NCBI GenBank assembly: GCA_947095585.1 | Contig: OX352761.1 | Coordinates: forward strand, 108,115,890-108,179,889 | Direction of reading: 5' to 3' | DNA: 64,000 nt | Origin: Nephrocerus scutellatus | Taxonomy: Eukaryota > Arthropoda > Insecta > Diptera > Pipunculidae | In this document: piece by piece, positions 55,576 through 64,000 of the stretch | Layout of the letters: the number at the start of each line of letters is the position of its first letter | How positions within the stretch are numbered: the stretch's first letter is position 1 | Program-made: the position numbers and the translations under genes | The notes under the pieces: generated by a model | What the model was told of the DNA's origin: nothing | Database searches by the model: none | What the model saw: only the letters and a program-made list of their open reading frames with translations

Positions 55576-56814
55576 CTTATCCTTTAAAAGTAAAATGAAC
55601 CAAAAGTCGTAAAAAAACGTATACAGGAAACTAAAAAATCAATAAACGTTTAAACGAAAACCCCGCCCTTCACATTGTGCATTGCAGTGGAGGAACACAG
55701 AACAACAGTCATGACTGGTAGCTATGGAGGAATGTAACGACCGCAGGTGAAGTTATGCGATGCACGCGGTATGAAAAGTTCAAGCTCAGCCACATACGTT
55801 GTACGTACACGTACCAGGAGCTTAAAAGGTAATTACTTTTTAAACAATTTACTCATCGGTACGCTGGCATTATCGCTGAAACTGCAACGTAATTTATGAA
55901 TGCATTTATGAACCATAAAAACTGAGGCAATGCAACGAAAGCAACGAATGTTACAGCGTGCGTCAAAAATCTGTTTTGACATTAATTACACAGCGAACAG
56001 CTCGTTAGGCTCGTTAGAAAAAGTTAATTTCACACTCAAGTTCAATAATTGTTCGGTCGAATAAAGAGAAGTCGAGCCGTGGAAAGTTTGTTTAGGAGAA
56101 GGATCGATAATTTGAGACCACAACGTTAGAACGCTTCGACAAAATAGTGCAATGACTACATAGAGACCTGTGGTCATAGCGGCTGAATCAAATTTCAATG
56201 AAAAACATTTCTCAAAAGAAGGATTCTAGTCGAAGAGAAGTTACATGATTTCTTAGCATACATTAATCCAAAGTTTAATAAAAATGCCTAAGAATCATTT
56301 TGACATCTTCACGCCAACTTAGTTGTACCCAATGGGGGGAGGCTGGTGGAGTGAAGACATAAGTCAGATGATTTGTCCACTTACTGGCTTGTGGCGATTT
56401 TTAAAAGATGTCTACGACCAAGTTATGTTATGAGTAAGTGTAGAAGAGGCCATAAGTATGCAAAAGATTTCAGGCTCAATCTTTTACAATTTTGCCGAAA
56501 CCTCTGGAACGTCTTCTAGGCTCTCATATAAGACAACGATCACAGTTATCCAAATCTCATGACACATAACTTTGATAAGCAAAATTGGTCTTTGTAGTGC
56601 AATAAATGCAAGAAAAAGACCAGAGCCACCCATTCACTGGCAAGATAATGACCAATAGTGAATAAGCAAAACCAATAGCAAGATTAAGACTATGTATGCT
56701 AGACAGAAAGACTCTTGCAGAAACAACAACAAATACGACTAAGTTACGTAAATGCTCAGCCCACCCTACGCTACATAGTAAGGGTATTATAGCTTTGTTC
56801 ATACGTTTGTAACA
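55576..56814. other. No recognisable gene
   Basis: Frames of 70-81 codons (55986-56198 minus, 56557-56802 minus) have no recognised motif. Nothing else seen. Confidence 0.4.
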
Positions 56815-57665
56815 CCATATGCCGTTGCTAGAGTTTTAAACGATCTCAACACACAGAAATCCGCTGGGCCAGAAGGTATTTCCCCATTAGTTCTGAAGAG
56901 GAGTTCTTTCAAGCAGGAATTACCATTGTGTTAGCTTTTTCACCTATCCTATTCTTCTGGATTCTTCCCGAGAAGACGGAAAACAGCATTTGTTCCATTT
57001 GTGCCTATACCAAAAAAAGCCGAGCGTCTCCTTTCTTGTACCGACCCATAGCACTTATAACCATTCTTTCCTTGGTCATGGAAACGATGATCAATTATCA
57101 ACTCATGAAATATCTGAAAACAAACGAAATTCATAGTGACCAACAGTACGGATTTTGCAGACAACGTTCCACTGATGATTTGATGGCATATCTCTCCGAA
57201 CAGTAAAACGAGTCTATTCATCAGTTTGGTAAAAGCAAAGTCGCTGCAATTGATATTATCAAAGCATTTGACAGAGCTTGGCATCAAGCTATGGAGTCGA
57301 TAGAAAACTGGTTCATTTGATTAGAAGCTATCTTCTGGTTCGCATAATCCAATTTGTTTTTGGTTTTTTGGACGGTTTCAAATCTAAAATTCAGGGCTCT
57401 GTTTTGTCTCCAACACTCTTTATCATTTTTTTATAAATGGTTTCTTGTCTGTTACTTCTAATCCAAATCATTCTTTCGCCGATGACAGCGATACAACTTA
57501 TCAATAACAATAACATTGCAAAGTAAAAAAATTCGCTTAAAAACCGCAGAAACGTTTTCTGCTTACCACTGTTTCCGCTAATACCAACAGCGGGGCTCAA
57601 AAGAAGTAGCCAGTTGGATTCCAGCTCTCCATGAATTTAAATGTAATGCTAATCACTCATCAGTA
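56815..57665 (+). mobile_element. Jockey-like LINE, RT part
   Basis: Reads AVARVLNDLN (56825), KSAGPEGISPLVL (56862), RPIALITILSLVMETMINYQ, TNEIHSDQQYGFCRQRSTD and DLMAYLSEQ (57045-57200), AIDIIKAFDRAWH (57247), SVLSPTLF-like and NHSFADDS (57400-57490). Frames shift several times. The stretch after FADDS is deleted relative to 20425-21380 and jumps to the block encoding RRNVFCLPLF. Same family as 2085-3840. Confidence 0.8.
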
Positions 57666-57784
57666 CACCCTTATGCTTCTGCTTGCTGACTTGCGACAAA
57701 TGCAACAATTTTGCTTATTAAAGAAGCCGTTGGCTAGAAATCAGCTGAGAATGATTCTGGAATGAAAATCGGGATAATTTTCCC

Positions 57785-58255
57785 ACTTGTTTAGGCGTCC
57801 AATAGCATTCAAGAAAAGTCGCAGCACTTGCATCGAGGAAACTGAAAATCTCGCAATTTTCGGTATGTGCGTTAACGACAAGCTTCATTGGAATGAGCAC
57901 ATATTTACCATCGCCAAAAATACTGCGAAATGTTTAGGTTTTCTACCCCGGTGCAAGAAATATTTCACTCCCTCTGATCTGGCTACTATCTACAGGGCTT
58001 TTATTCGCCCTAAACTTGAGTACGATTGTCATATCTGGGCTGGTGCGCCAAAAACTACCTTGCACCAGCTTGATAAAACTTATCGGTGACGCAAACATTG
58101 CGAAATAATTAGATTTGCTTGTACACCGCAGGAATGTTTCCTGCTTGTCACTGTTTTATCGCTTCTTCCAGCAGCGGTGCTCAAGAGAAATACCCAGCTG
58201 TATGCCACCACTCCTTGAATTCAGAATTCCCTTGGCAAACATGCGGAAGAATTGG
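57785..58255 (+). mobile_element. Jockey-like LINE, 3' part of a second copy
   Basis: CIEETENLAIFGMCVNDKLH, WNEHIFTIAKNTAKCLGFLP, FIRPKLEYDCHIWAGAPKT (57820-58070), then the 3' block with 'cttgtcactgttttatcgct'. It repeats blocks downstream of 57665, so it is best read as a separate truncated copy or a rearranged part. Confidence 0.75.
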
Positions 58256-58329
58256 TGGGCTTTTGTTAAATAATGGAAGGGTAGACGCACCAACAAAATG
58301 CGAAGCAAAGAGATTAGCTTTCTTACTGG

Positions 58330-58912
58330 TATTGAGAAACCCGATTTTCTTCAAATGTTATATACGTGTGTATCTCCGATGGACAACATTTTTTGTTAAA
58401 TTTTCGGAATGAACTGGCCCTATGGACCGAAAGGTGCCTATATAAATCTTTTAAAATTAGCCCGATTTTCTTCAAATTTTAAACACATGTCTATCTCCGA
58501 TGGACAAAACTTCTGTAAAATTTTTGTAGTAAACAATCCCTGAGGCACGAGGTGTGCCCATTAAACATTTTTTTAAAAAAAAGAGCGATTTTCTTTATAT
58601 TTTAAATACATGTGTATCTCCAATGGACAAAAAACTGTCCCGGGCCCATATAAATTTTTAAAAATTAGCCCGATTTTTTTCAAATTTTCAACTCCAATGA
58701 CAACACTTCCTATTGAAATTTGGAACTGATCGGGCCCCAAAGGTCGTGGGCTCCCATACACTTGTGTACACTTGTTTTTTTTGTAAAAAATTTTGAAGTA
58801 AAGGGGCTCTAATCTTAATTTTTTTCCAAATTAACTCGGTTTTAACTGTGCACACATATGTATCTCCTTTAAGAGAATTTACATTTTTAATTTTTATTTT
58901 TATGGGTTGTTT
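58330..58912 (+). mobile_element. REP-B copy, 5' truncated
   Basis: About four internal units ('cccgattttcttcaaatgtt', 'atctccgatggacaaca', 'aaacacatgtctatctccga', 'tacatgtgtatctccaatgg') and a clear 3' end: 'ctttaagagaatttac', then 'tttttatgggttgttttttg'. The host sequence to the right is dispersed repeat E, whose other copy lacks REP-B, so the right boundary falls at or just after ATGGGTTG. Confidence 0.65.
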
Positions 58913-58914
58913 TT

Positions 58915-59130
58915 TGTCTAGTATATTTGACTTCGACATATAAAATTTGAGTTATAAACTCAAGTACTTTGTAATAAAATTGATCACAGATCTTTTGAAA
59001 ATTATCAAGTACAAATAATTCGAAGATGGTCAAGCAGGCAAATCAAGCAGTTAGAAGAAATTCGATATTTCTCAATGCAATGCATTGGCATGAGACATCT
59101 GTATATTATATTATTTGTGCTATATAGACG
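58915..59130 (+). repeat. Dispersed repeat E, copy 2
   Basis: 'gtatatttgacttcgacata', 'gatcacagatcttttgaaaa', 'ttatcaagtacaaataattc' and 'ttggcatgagacatctgtat' match copy 1 at 55265. Confidence 0.55.
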
Positions 59131-59245
59131 GACATGCACTGTCTCCAGAGCACTTGTTAGGGGCAGGCCAATAAATCCATATAAGTCGCAGTGCTATTAG
59201 TGGATACCCCTTTTCACTAGCATCATCATCATAATCAATCACCTA

Positions 59246-60312
59246 TATCATTAAATCCGTCGGGGGGAGTATATCCCCGAAATTCGAAATTGGGCATCAT
59301 TGAAAACAATCGCAGCAAACATGCTACCGTCGGCAATACAGATTCATTTTTCACTTGATCATTAAAAACGCGGGGATCGAATCTGTTCATACAAAAATTG
59401 ACATTTCTCATCGGCGGGAAAATCGTTGCGGATTTGTGTTGATTATTGTGCTGGACAGTTCCTTTATATTTTTGTTAACAAAATGTGAGTTTTTGTTTAT
59501 AACAAATAGAACCTATTATTGATCATATACATTTAGGAATAGAACAACAAATAGAGATCAGTTTAGGGAATTGGTAGCAAAAAATGAATGAAGCAGTTTC
59601 TAGACATATCTAGAAACAATTGACAGTCGGAACTTTAATAGAAATATGTGTTCCATCAACACACATCACAACACCAGGTATCCTATATTTTTCGTAAAAG
59701 TATAATTTTGCTTCCGTTTTTTGGTCCTCTGTGGTGTCCAAAGTTATCCATTTGGGACATAATACCCTTTCTAAAATGTTCAAGACCTGGGCCAATACTT
59801 TCGAAAAAGTTGACTGAGCTATACAGACGTTAAAGTCTTTACCACAACCGTGCTGGTAACTACCTGTAGTAAAAAAAATCTCAAACATGCAGCTAGCTGA
59901 TGCTTGGGTGACACTGCAAACGATTTTTTGGATGGGGGTAGTTCTTGAGTCAGCACTTACAGCACGTAATTAAAAGCTGCTTTATTTAGGCGAAAGTTTT
60001 TAATAAAACTGTAATTAAAACTCATTTTACAAAAATTAAGAATACTTTCTACTTACGACGCATCTGAGAGATCCATGATATCTTCAGCAAAGGCTCTTAA
60101 TTTTGCTCGATCTGTCCTTTTATTGGCAGATATATCCCAATCTTCAAAAAAATTAGCTATGCTATCCATTATTTTTTAAAAAGAATTTAATACTTCATAA
60201 TTTTAATTTTATGTCTAATTGACAAAATTTGTCAAAAATTACAAAAAAGCTGATTTCGAAAAACATGAATCGTTGTTGGTACTACATAGTCCATCCGCCG
60301 GATTTAATGATA
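59246..60312 (-). mobile_element. PIF/Harbinger-like element with inverted ends
   Basis: TATCATTAAATCCGTCGG at 59246 and its inverted counterpart CCGCCGGATTTAATGATA at 60295-60312 bracket a Harbinger nuclease pseudogene. A second right-hand copy of the same motif follows at 60360-60377. The 3-bp duplication expected for Harbinger elements could not be fixed, and the doubled right motif leaves the true end open (60312 or 60377). At about 1.07 kb it is shorter than autonomous elements and lacks most of the catalytic domain. Confidence 0.55.
59608..60169 (-). pseudogene. HARBI1-like nuclease pseudogene, 5' half
   Basis: Exon 1 (60169-60057) starts MDSIANFFEDWDISANKR and ends ..DLSDAS; a 48-bp GT-AG intron (60056-60009) joins it in frame to SFIKNFRLNKAAFNYVL, then a TAA stop. 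In-frame reading continues to HQLAACLRFF, where a change in an oligo-T run shifts the frame to TTGSYQHGCGKDFNVCIAQS, VLCPKWITL and PGVVMCVDGTHISIK. These are the DDE_Tnp_4 / HARBI1 blocks, with the first catalytic Asp in CVDGTHI. The frame then stops, so the other two acidic residues are absent. The conserved intron frame shows the gene was once spliced and functional; the stop, the frameshift and the truncation make it a pseudogene. Confidence 0.75.
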
Positions 60313-60377
60313 CAAACAGTAAGTGGATGTGGATCGAATGCGTGTAGGGGATCTACGATCCGCCGGATTTAATGATA

Positions 60378-62436
60378 GGGGTACACGTAAATACACCATA
60401 CATACTTACACGTAACTTCACAAAAATGCCCTTCGTCCAACGTAGAAAGTAAAATTAAAAAATTAAATAATTAAAAAACTTCCTTGTTATATCTTTTTTA
60501 ATCTTTATAAACTTTATTGACTAAAAAATTAAAAAAAAAAAATAATGATAAAAATACTGTGTGTGATCGGCTTTTCTTTTGTCTCTTACTTTCTCCTTTC
60601 TTTTCTCTGTCTCTTTTGTTTTCAGTTTTTTTGGAAATACAATTTCGTGTTTTTGATCGTTTTCTTTAATAATCATCGACCAATCTTCGCATACGTTCTC
60701 TTAGCAAAATTTTCTTGCAGTTTTCAAAATCAAAATCGAAATTCGAAAAAAATTAAGAAAATCTCAACAAAATAAAAATAAGAGGTGGAGTGGTAGAAAG
60801 TTTTATGCTGCGTTGAAATTTGAATGGTTGAATAGATTTTTAAGTAATATTTTGAAAATTTTGAATTACAAATTTTGCTTTGAAAATTGCCAATTGACGT
60901 TTTTTTTATTGTTTTGTAAATATTTTTTGCCAACAAATTTTTTGCATTCAAATTTTTTTAATTATTTTTTCATTTGTTTAGATTATAGCATTTTTGATCG
61001 ATGTGTTTTTTTACATTTCTTTCATATTTTTTTTATTAAATAAAATTAAAAAAATATTTTTATACATTTATAAGTATATATTAGGCATTAAAATACATGT
61101 ATATATAATTATAATAATTGTGTCACTCAATGTGAGTGAATATAAGAATTTTTGTTTTTTTTTCTGTTTAAATTTTTCAATAAAATTTCTCTCGTGTCTC
61201 TTTCGCATAGAATTTTCTCTCTCTTTTCATCTCATATAAAGCTACTTAATGATATTGCAACTAATAATTTACAAATTATTAATTTGTGCGTGTGTTTGAT
61301 ATTAGTTTGTGTGTGTGCGTGTGCGTGTGTGTAGTGGCGGAGAAATTTTCAACATAAAATCTTAAAACAAATCTTTAGGGGGAAAAATTGTTCTTCGTTG
61401 CATTTGTTCGAAAAATGTTGTCTTTTATCAGCAGGAGCAGCATCGGCATGGAAGAAGGAAGGTGCAAGGTGCAAGGCCGCAAGGAACCAGAGTGCATGGC
61501 TTGAGATCTTTCTCGATCTACCTATCTGTCGCTCTTGTGTGTTTTTATTGATAAAACTTCTGAATTGATCGCCAGTCGTCTTAGTAATGACGTCAAATGA
61601 TTTTTCGGTTTTTGCAGATACTTCGATGATTGTTTAAGATTTTTCGTCTGCTTCTTTCTTCCTTCTGTAACATTAAGCAATAATTTATTTGCCATTTGTT
61701 AGCACTACAACATCTGGTACATCTCAGTCTTGTGTGAAGCAATATTCTAGAGAAAAATAGGCGTACAAAATTTTCTTCTCTGTCGTCCAAAAGGAAATCG
61801 CATCGTCGCAAGCAAAGTTATTTTTTTTTATAGAACTGCAGGGTGTTTTTTCTAATTATATACACGTCTATCGGTTAGGTAGATATTGTGTAATTTACGA
61901 AAGATGTCATTATTTTTTGTGTTCTAATTCTATGTCTTTTGTGTTTGTTTTTCGTTTTATTCTTACGAAACAAAAATGTCAACTTTTATGTCATCTCATT
62001 CTCGAAATTGAAGGCGGAGTGTTGTGTGGTAATATCTTTGGAGTTTGGAGCTTTCTTCTTCTGGGATGCATTTTCGCATTTCTTGTATTTCACAATACAA
62101 ACATCGCGAGTACATCCAATTAAAAATAAAACAAACTTTTCGCTTACAAATTATCAACTGATTGGGAACAATTACTAGATATACTATAGTAGATAGTAAC
62201 TTTTTCATCATGTCAGTCAAATGTTTTATAATTTGAGACATTTTTTTGGTCGGTAACTCCATTCGAAGACTGGAATTGCTATTAATGATGAGTAGGGTTG
62301 TTTCTGTTTTTATCTTATTTTAGTAGATTTATATCGTAAGATCCTGCAGTAGTTGATTGGTTGGTTGATTGTTTTTTTTATGCTTTTGTTTTTGTGATTC
62401 CTTCTTTTTTTGTCCTTCTCCTTCTTCAACTTCTTC
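60378..62436 (-). other. AT-rich region; may include the 3' UTR of the 62437 exon
   Basis: No coding domain in any frame. 60.5-61.3 kb is strongly T-rich on the plus strand and a GT-type microsatellite lies at about 61285-61334. DNA directly below 62437 should be 3' UTR of the minus-strand gene; TTTATT (AATAAA on the minus strand) occurs for example near 61683. The UTR end cannot be decided. Confidence 0.4.
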
Positions 62437-62595
62437 TTAGTAGACGTAGATTGTCTTCAACTGAGGTTTCAACTCTGGTGGGATTGCTGGGGCTGGCTCT
62501 TGGGGTTTTTTCGCAACCAAACGCTTGAAACGTCCACTGAACTGTTTGCGGAATCCTTTGAATCCGTGGTTATCATTAGCGGCAATTAATGCATC
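62437..62595 (-). CDS. Terminal exon of an unrecognised host gene
   Basis: After a pyrimidine-rich acceptor ('..tttcag' on the minus strand, cut at 62596) a 53-codon frame opens in phase 0: it begins DALIAANDNHGFKGFRKQ, is basic in the middle (GRFKRLVAKKP), Pro-rich next (EPAPAIPPELKP) and ends QLKTIYVY-stop. The composition and the clean acceptor look like a real last coding exon, richer in GC than the DNA around it. I do not recognise the protein. Upstream exons must lie to the right, beyond the LINE at 62745 and probably outside the window. Confidence 0.6.
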   Translation of the reverse strand, partial: DALIAANDNHGFKGFRKQFSGRFKRLVAKKPQEPAPAIPPELKPQLKTIYVY

Positions 62596-62744
62596 CTGAA
62601 ATGGCAAGGAGAGAAGTTGATGTTTGTAATTAGTTGGAGATTTTGTGATAGTGGAAAAGTTTTATACGTATGTACAATAATTTTAATTTTAAAAAGTTGA
62701 TCTGAAAGTTTGTTCTGATTATTTGTACTTCTTCTTCCTACAGA

Positions 62745-63370
62745 TCGATACTCGTATCCTCTTCTTTTGTCTCACTGAAATCTAAGGTGGCGTTGAGCTG
62801 TTACTCCTCTCTTAACGAGATGAGTGAACAGTTCAATATAAGGATTATATGGGTCCCGGGCCACACAGGTGTTTAGGGGAACTGCAGGGCGGACGAGTTA
62901 GCTAGACGTGGTACGACTCTTCAGCTGCTACCGGAAAGGGCGGAGGTAGGGAGTCCTATCGCGACACTGGAATTTGAGCTTCGGAAAAAAGCAGAAACAA
63001 TAACAAATGTAAGGTGAGAAAACACCGACACTTGCAATATTTAAAGACAGGTCTGGCCTAAGCTGGATTTGAAGCTCTCAACTGCGCTTATTTCCCTACA
63101 AAGACGTGAACTAAGAACGGTTGTAGGGATAATGACAGGGCGCTGCCTTCTAGGGAAACACGCGAGAAGGATATATGTCGAATATAATGACTTCTGCAGA
63201 AGCTGCATGGACGAGGAGGAGGAGGAGACCATAGAACATCTTCTTCGCTCATGTCCGGCACTAATGAATGGATCTTCTGAAAAGGGGAAAGGTATAAGAT
63301 ACTGTGGTAACACAAAGGACCGCGAAGGTCCGTGTGCATTAGCTGCCACCGCAACCTAACCTAACCTACA
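62745..63370 (+). mobile_element. LINE 3' part: RNase H and zinc-knuckle tail
   Basis: Plus-strand reading gives an RNase H C-terminal block (NIRIIWVPGHTGV, then a shift, then ADELARRGTTLQLLPE) followed by RRELRTVVGIMTGRCLLGKH and a Cys-His motif FCRSCMDEEEEETIEHLL, RSCPAL (63069-63359). This order is typical of I/R1/LOA-type LINEs, distinct from the Jockey-like family in this window, which shows no RNase H. It ends 'gcaacctaacctaacctaca'. It lies in the presumed intron of the minus-strand gene, in antisense orientation. Confidence 0.75.
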
Positions 63371-63904
63371 CTCCTCATTTAAAAGTAGTGTTACGCTATT
63401 AAAGACTGGCGAGGTTACTTTTCAATCTGGTTGTCAGTGGTTAGTGGTAGTCGATACAGACATTATATAAACAAATAAAGTTATGGCAGCCGATTACAAA
63501 ACTTATAAAATGACAAAGTGGAATTATTCTTTTCGATGGAACAACAACGACTTGTCAGGCACAGCCTGTTATGTTAATAAAATGAACGATTTGTAAGAAC
63601 TGATGAACAGTTTTTTACTTTAAGCGGCTGACAGACTATCGAACTTGACTGTAAGTTTTGATCGACATCCCTTTAAACTGATAGTGTGAACGCCTGACTG
63701 ATTGACTGACACTCGAAACTGATCGCTATCGCGGCGGATCGCAAGAATGAGCAACAAACAAGGTTTTTTTTGTGGTTATCCATCTTTCCTCTACGAAAAT
63801 TAGGGCTTGACTGTTGATTTGATTTGACTGTCAAGCCATCCTAGTAATCTGACCTGACCGCAAGGCCATTCAGTCAAAACTGACATCAGTTTATATATAT
63901 AGTT
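63371..63904. other. No recognisable gene; TGACTG-rich stretch
   Basis: Short degenerate repeats of 'tgactgattgactgacac' type at about 63690-63720 and related 'tgactgtcaagcc' near 63820-63890. No frame or domain. Confidence 0.4.
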
Positions 63905-63917
63905 TATGTATATAGTT

Positions 63918-64000
63918 TATCAGCCACATCCACAGGCATTTAAAAAACAAGCTCATATACATCTCTTCTTTTCTCCTCCTTCTCTCAAACGCCCACGCTG
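63918..64000 (+). mobile_element. Jockey-like LINE 3' end, cut by the window edge
   Basis: 'ccacatccacaggcatttaa' , 'cttcttttctcctccttctc' and 'aaacgcccacgctg' match the 3' end of the family at 26468-26555. It continues outside the window. Confidence 0.65.

Overview
The window looks like a repeat-rich, AT-rich chromosomal stretch from a higher fly (Diptera). A tephritid-like genome is my guess, but no species can be assigned from this sequence. The grounds are a five-exon gene of the takeout/juvenile-hormone-binding family, GT-AG introns, and a typical insect mix of Jockey-like and RTE-like LINE fragments, Tc1-like and Harbinger-like DNA transposons, tRNA-derived SINEs, rolling-circle elements and one LTR retrotransposon. 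Most of the short open frames across the window are decayed transposons or tandem-repeat translations, not host genes.

Host genes. Only two host coding units can be supported. An apparently intact takeout/JHBP-type gene lies on the plus strand at 48075-49558 (five exons, 270 aa, conserved Cys pair, all splice sites canonical). A terminal coding exon of an unrecognised gene lies on the minus strand at 62437-62595; its intron runs rightward and contains a LINE fragment.

Layout. 1-1.6 kb: no recognisable gene. 2.1-4.6 kb: minus-strand Jockey-like LINE, RTE-like RT fragment, SINE and Helitron end. 6.3-7.8 kb: decayed Tc1-like transposon with inverted ends. 8.7-11.6 kb: a pair of about 200-bp inverted arms enclosing a TA/CAAACTTTTAT-ended repeat (here 'REP-A'). 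14-15.4 kb: another LINE, split by a Helitron-like piece. 19.3-21.7 kb: REP-A, a Tc1-like end, RTE endonuclease, Jockey-like LINE and SINE in a row. 24.6-26.6 kb: Jockey-like LINE split by a 'REP-B' copy. 27.8-28.1 kb: a 271-bp near-perfect foldback. 30.5-42.5 kb: a dense nest of REP-B copies, invaded by a young non-autonomous LTR retrotransposon (31377-35747) and by a Helitron (38602-39469). 43-47 kb: Helitron-like repeat, RTE-like LINE, REP-A. 48-49.6 kb: takeout-like gene. 50-59 kb: SINE, RTE and Jockey-like fragments, paired dispersed repeats and REP-B. 59.2-60.3 kb: Harbinger-like pseudogene with inverted ends. 62.4-64 kb: terminal exon, RNase H-bearing LINE 3' end, and a Jockey-like 3' end cut by the window edge.

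Most notable. (1) A 4371-bp LTR element with 1181-bp LTRs that I see differing at one base, a 4-bp target duplication, PBS and PPT. It carries only a short Gag with a SAP-like N-terminus and no pol. Its LTRs hold three hairpins at exactly 77-bp spacing that share a core but have different, still complementary arms, and its leader holds 75-bp repeats each with a perfect stem-loop. (2) REP-B, a family whose ends and internal tandem repeats fit a Helentron-derived (HINE/DINE-1-like) element, with at least eleven copies here. (3) A Helitron whose exact A/T insertion point can be read against intact REP-B copies in the same window.
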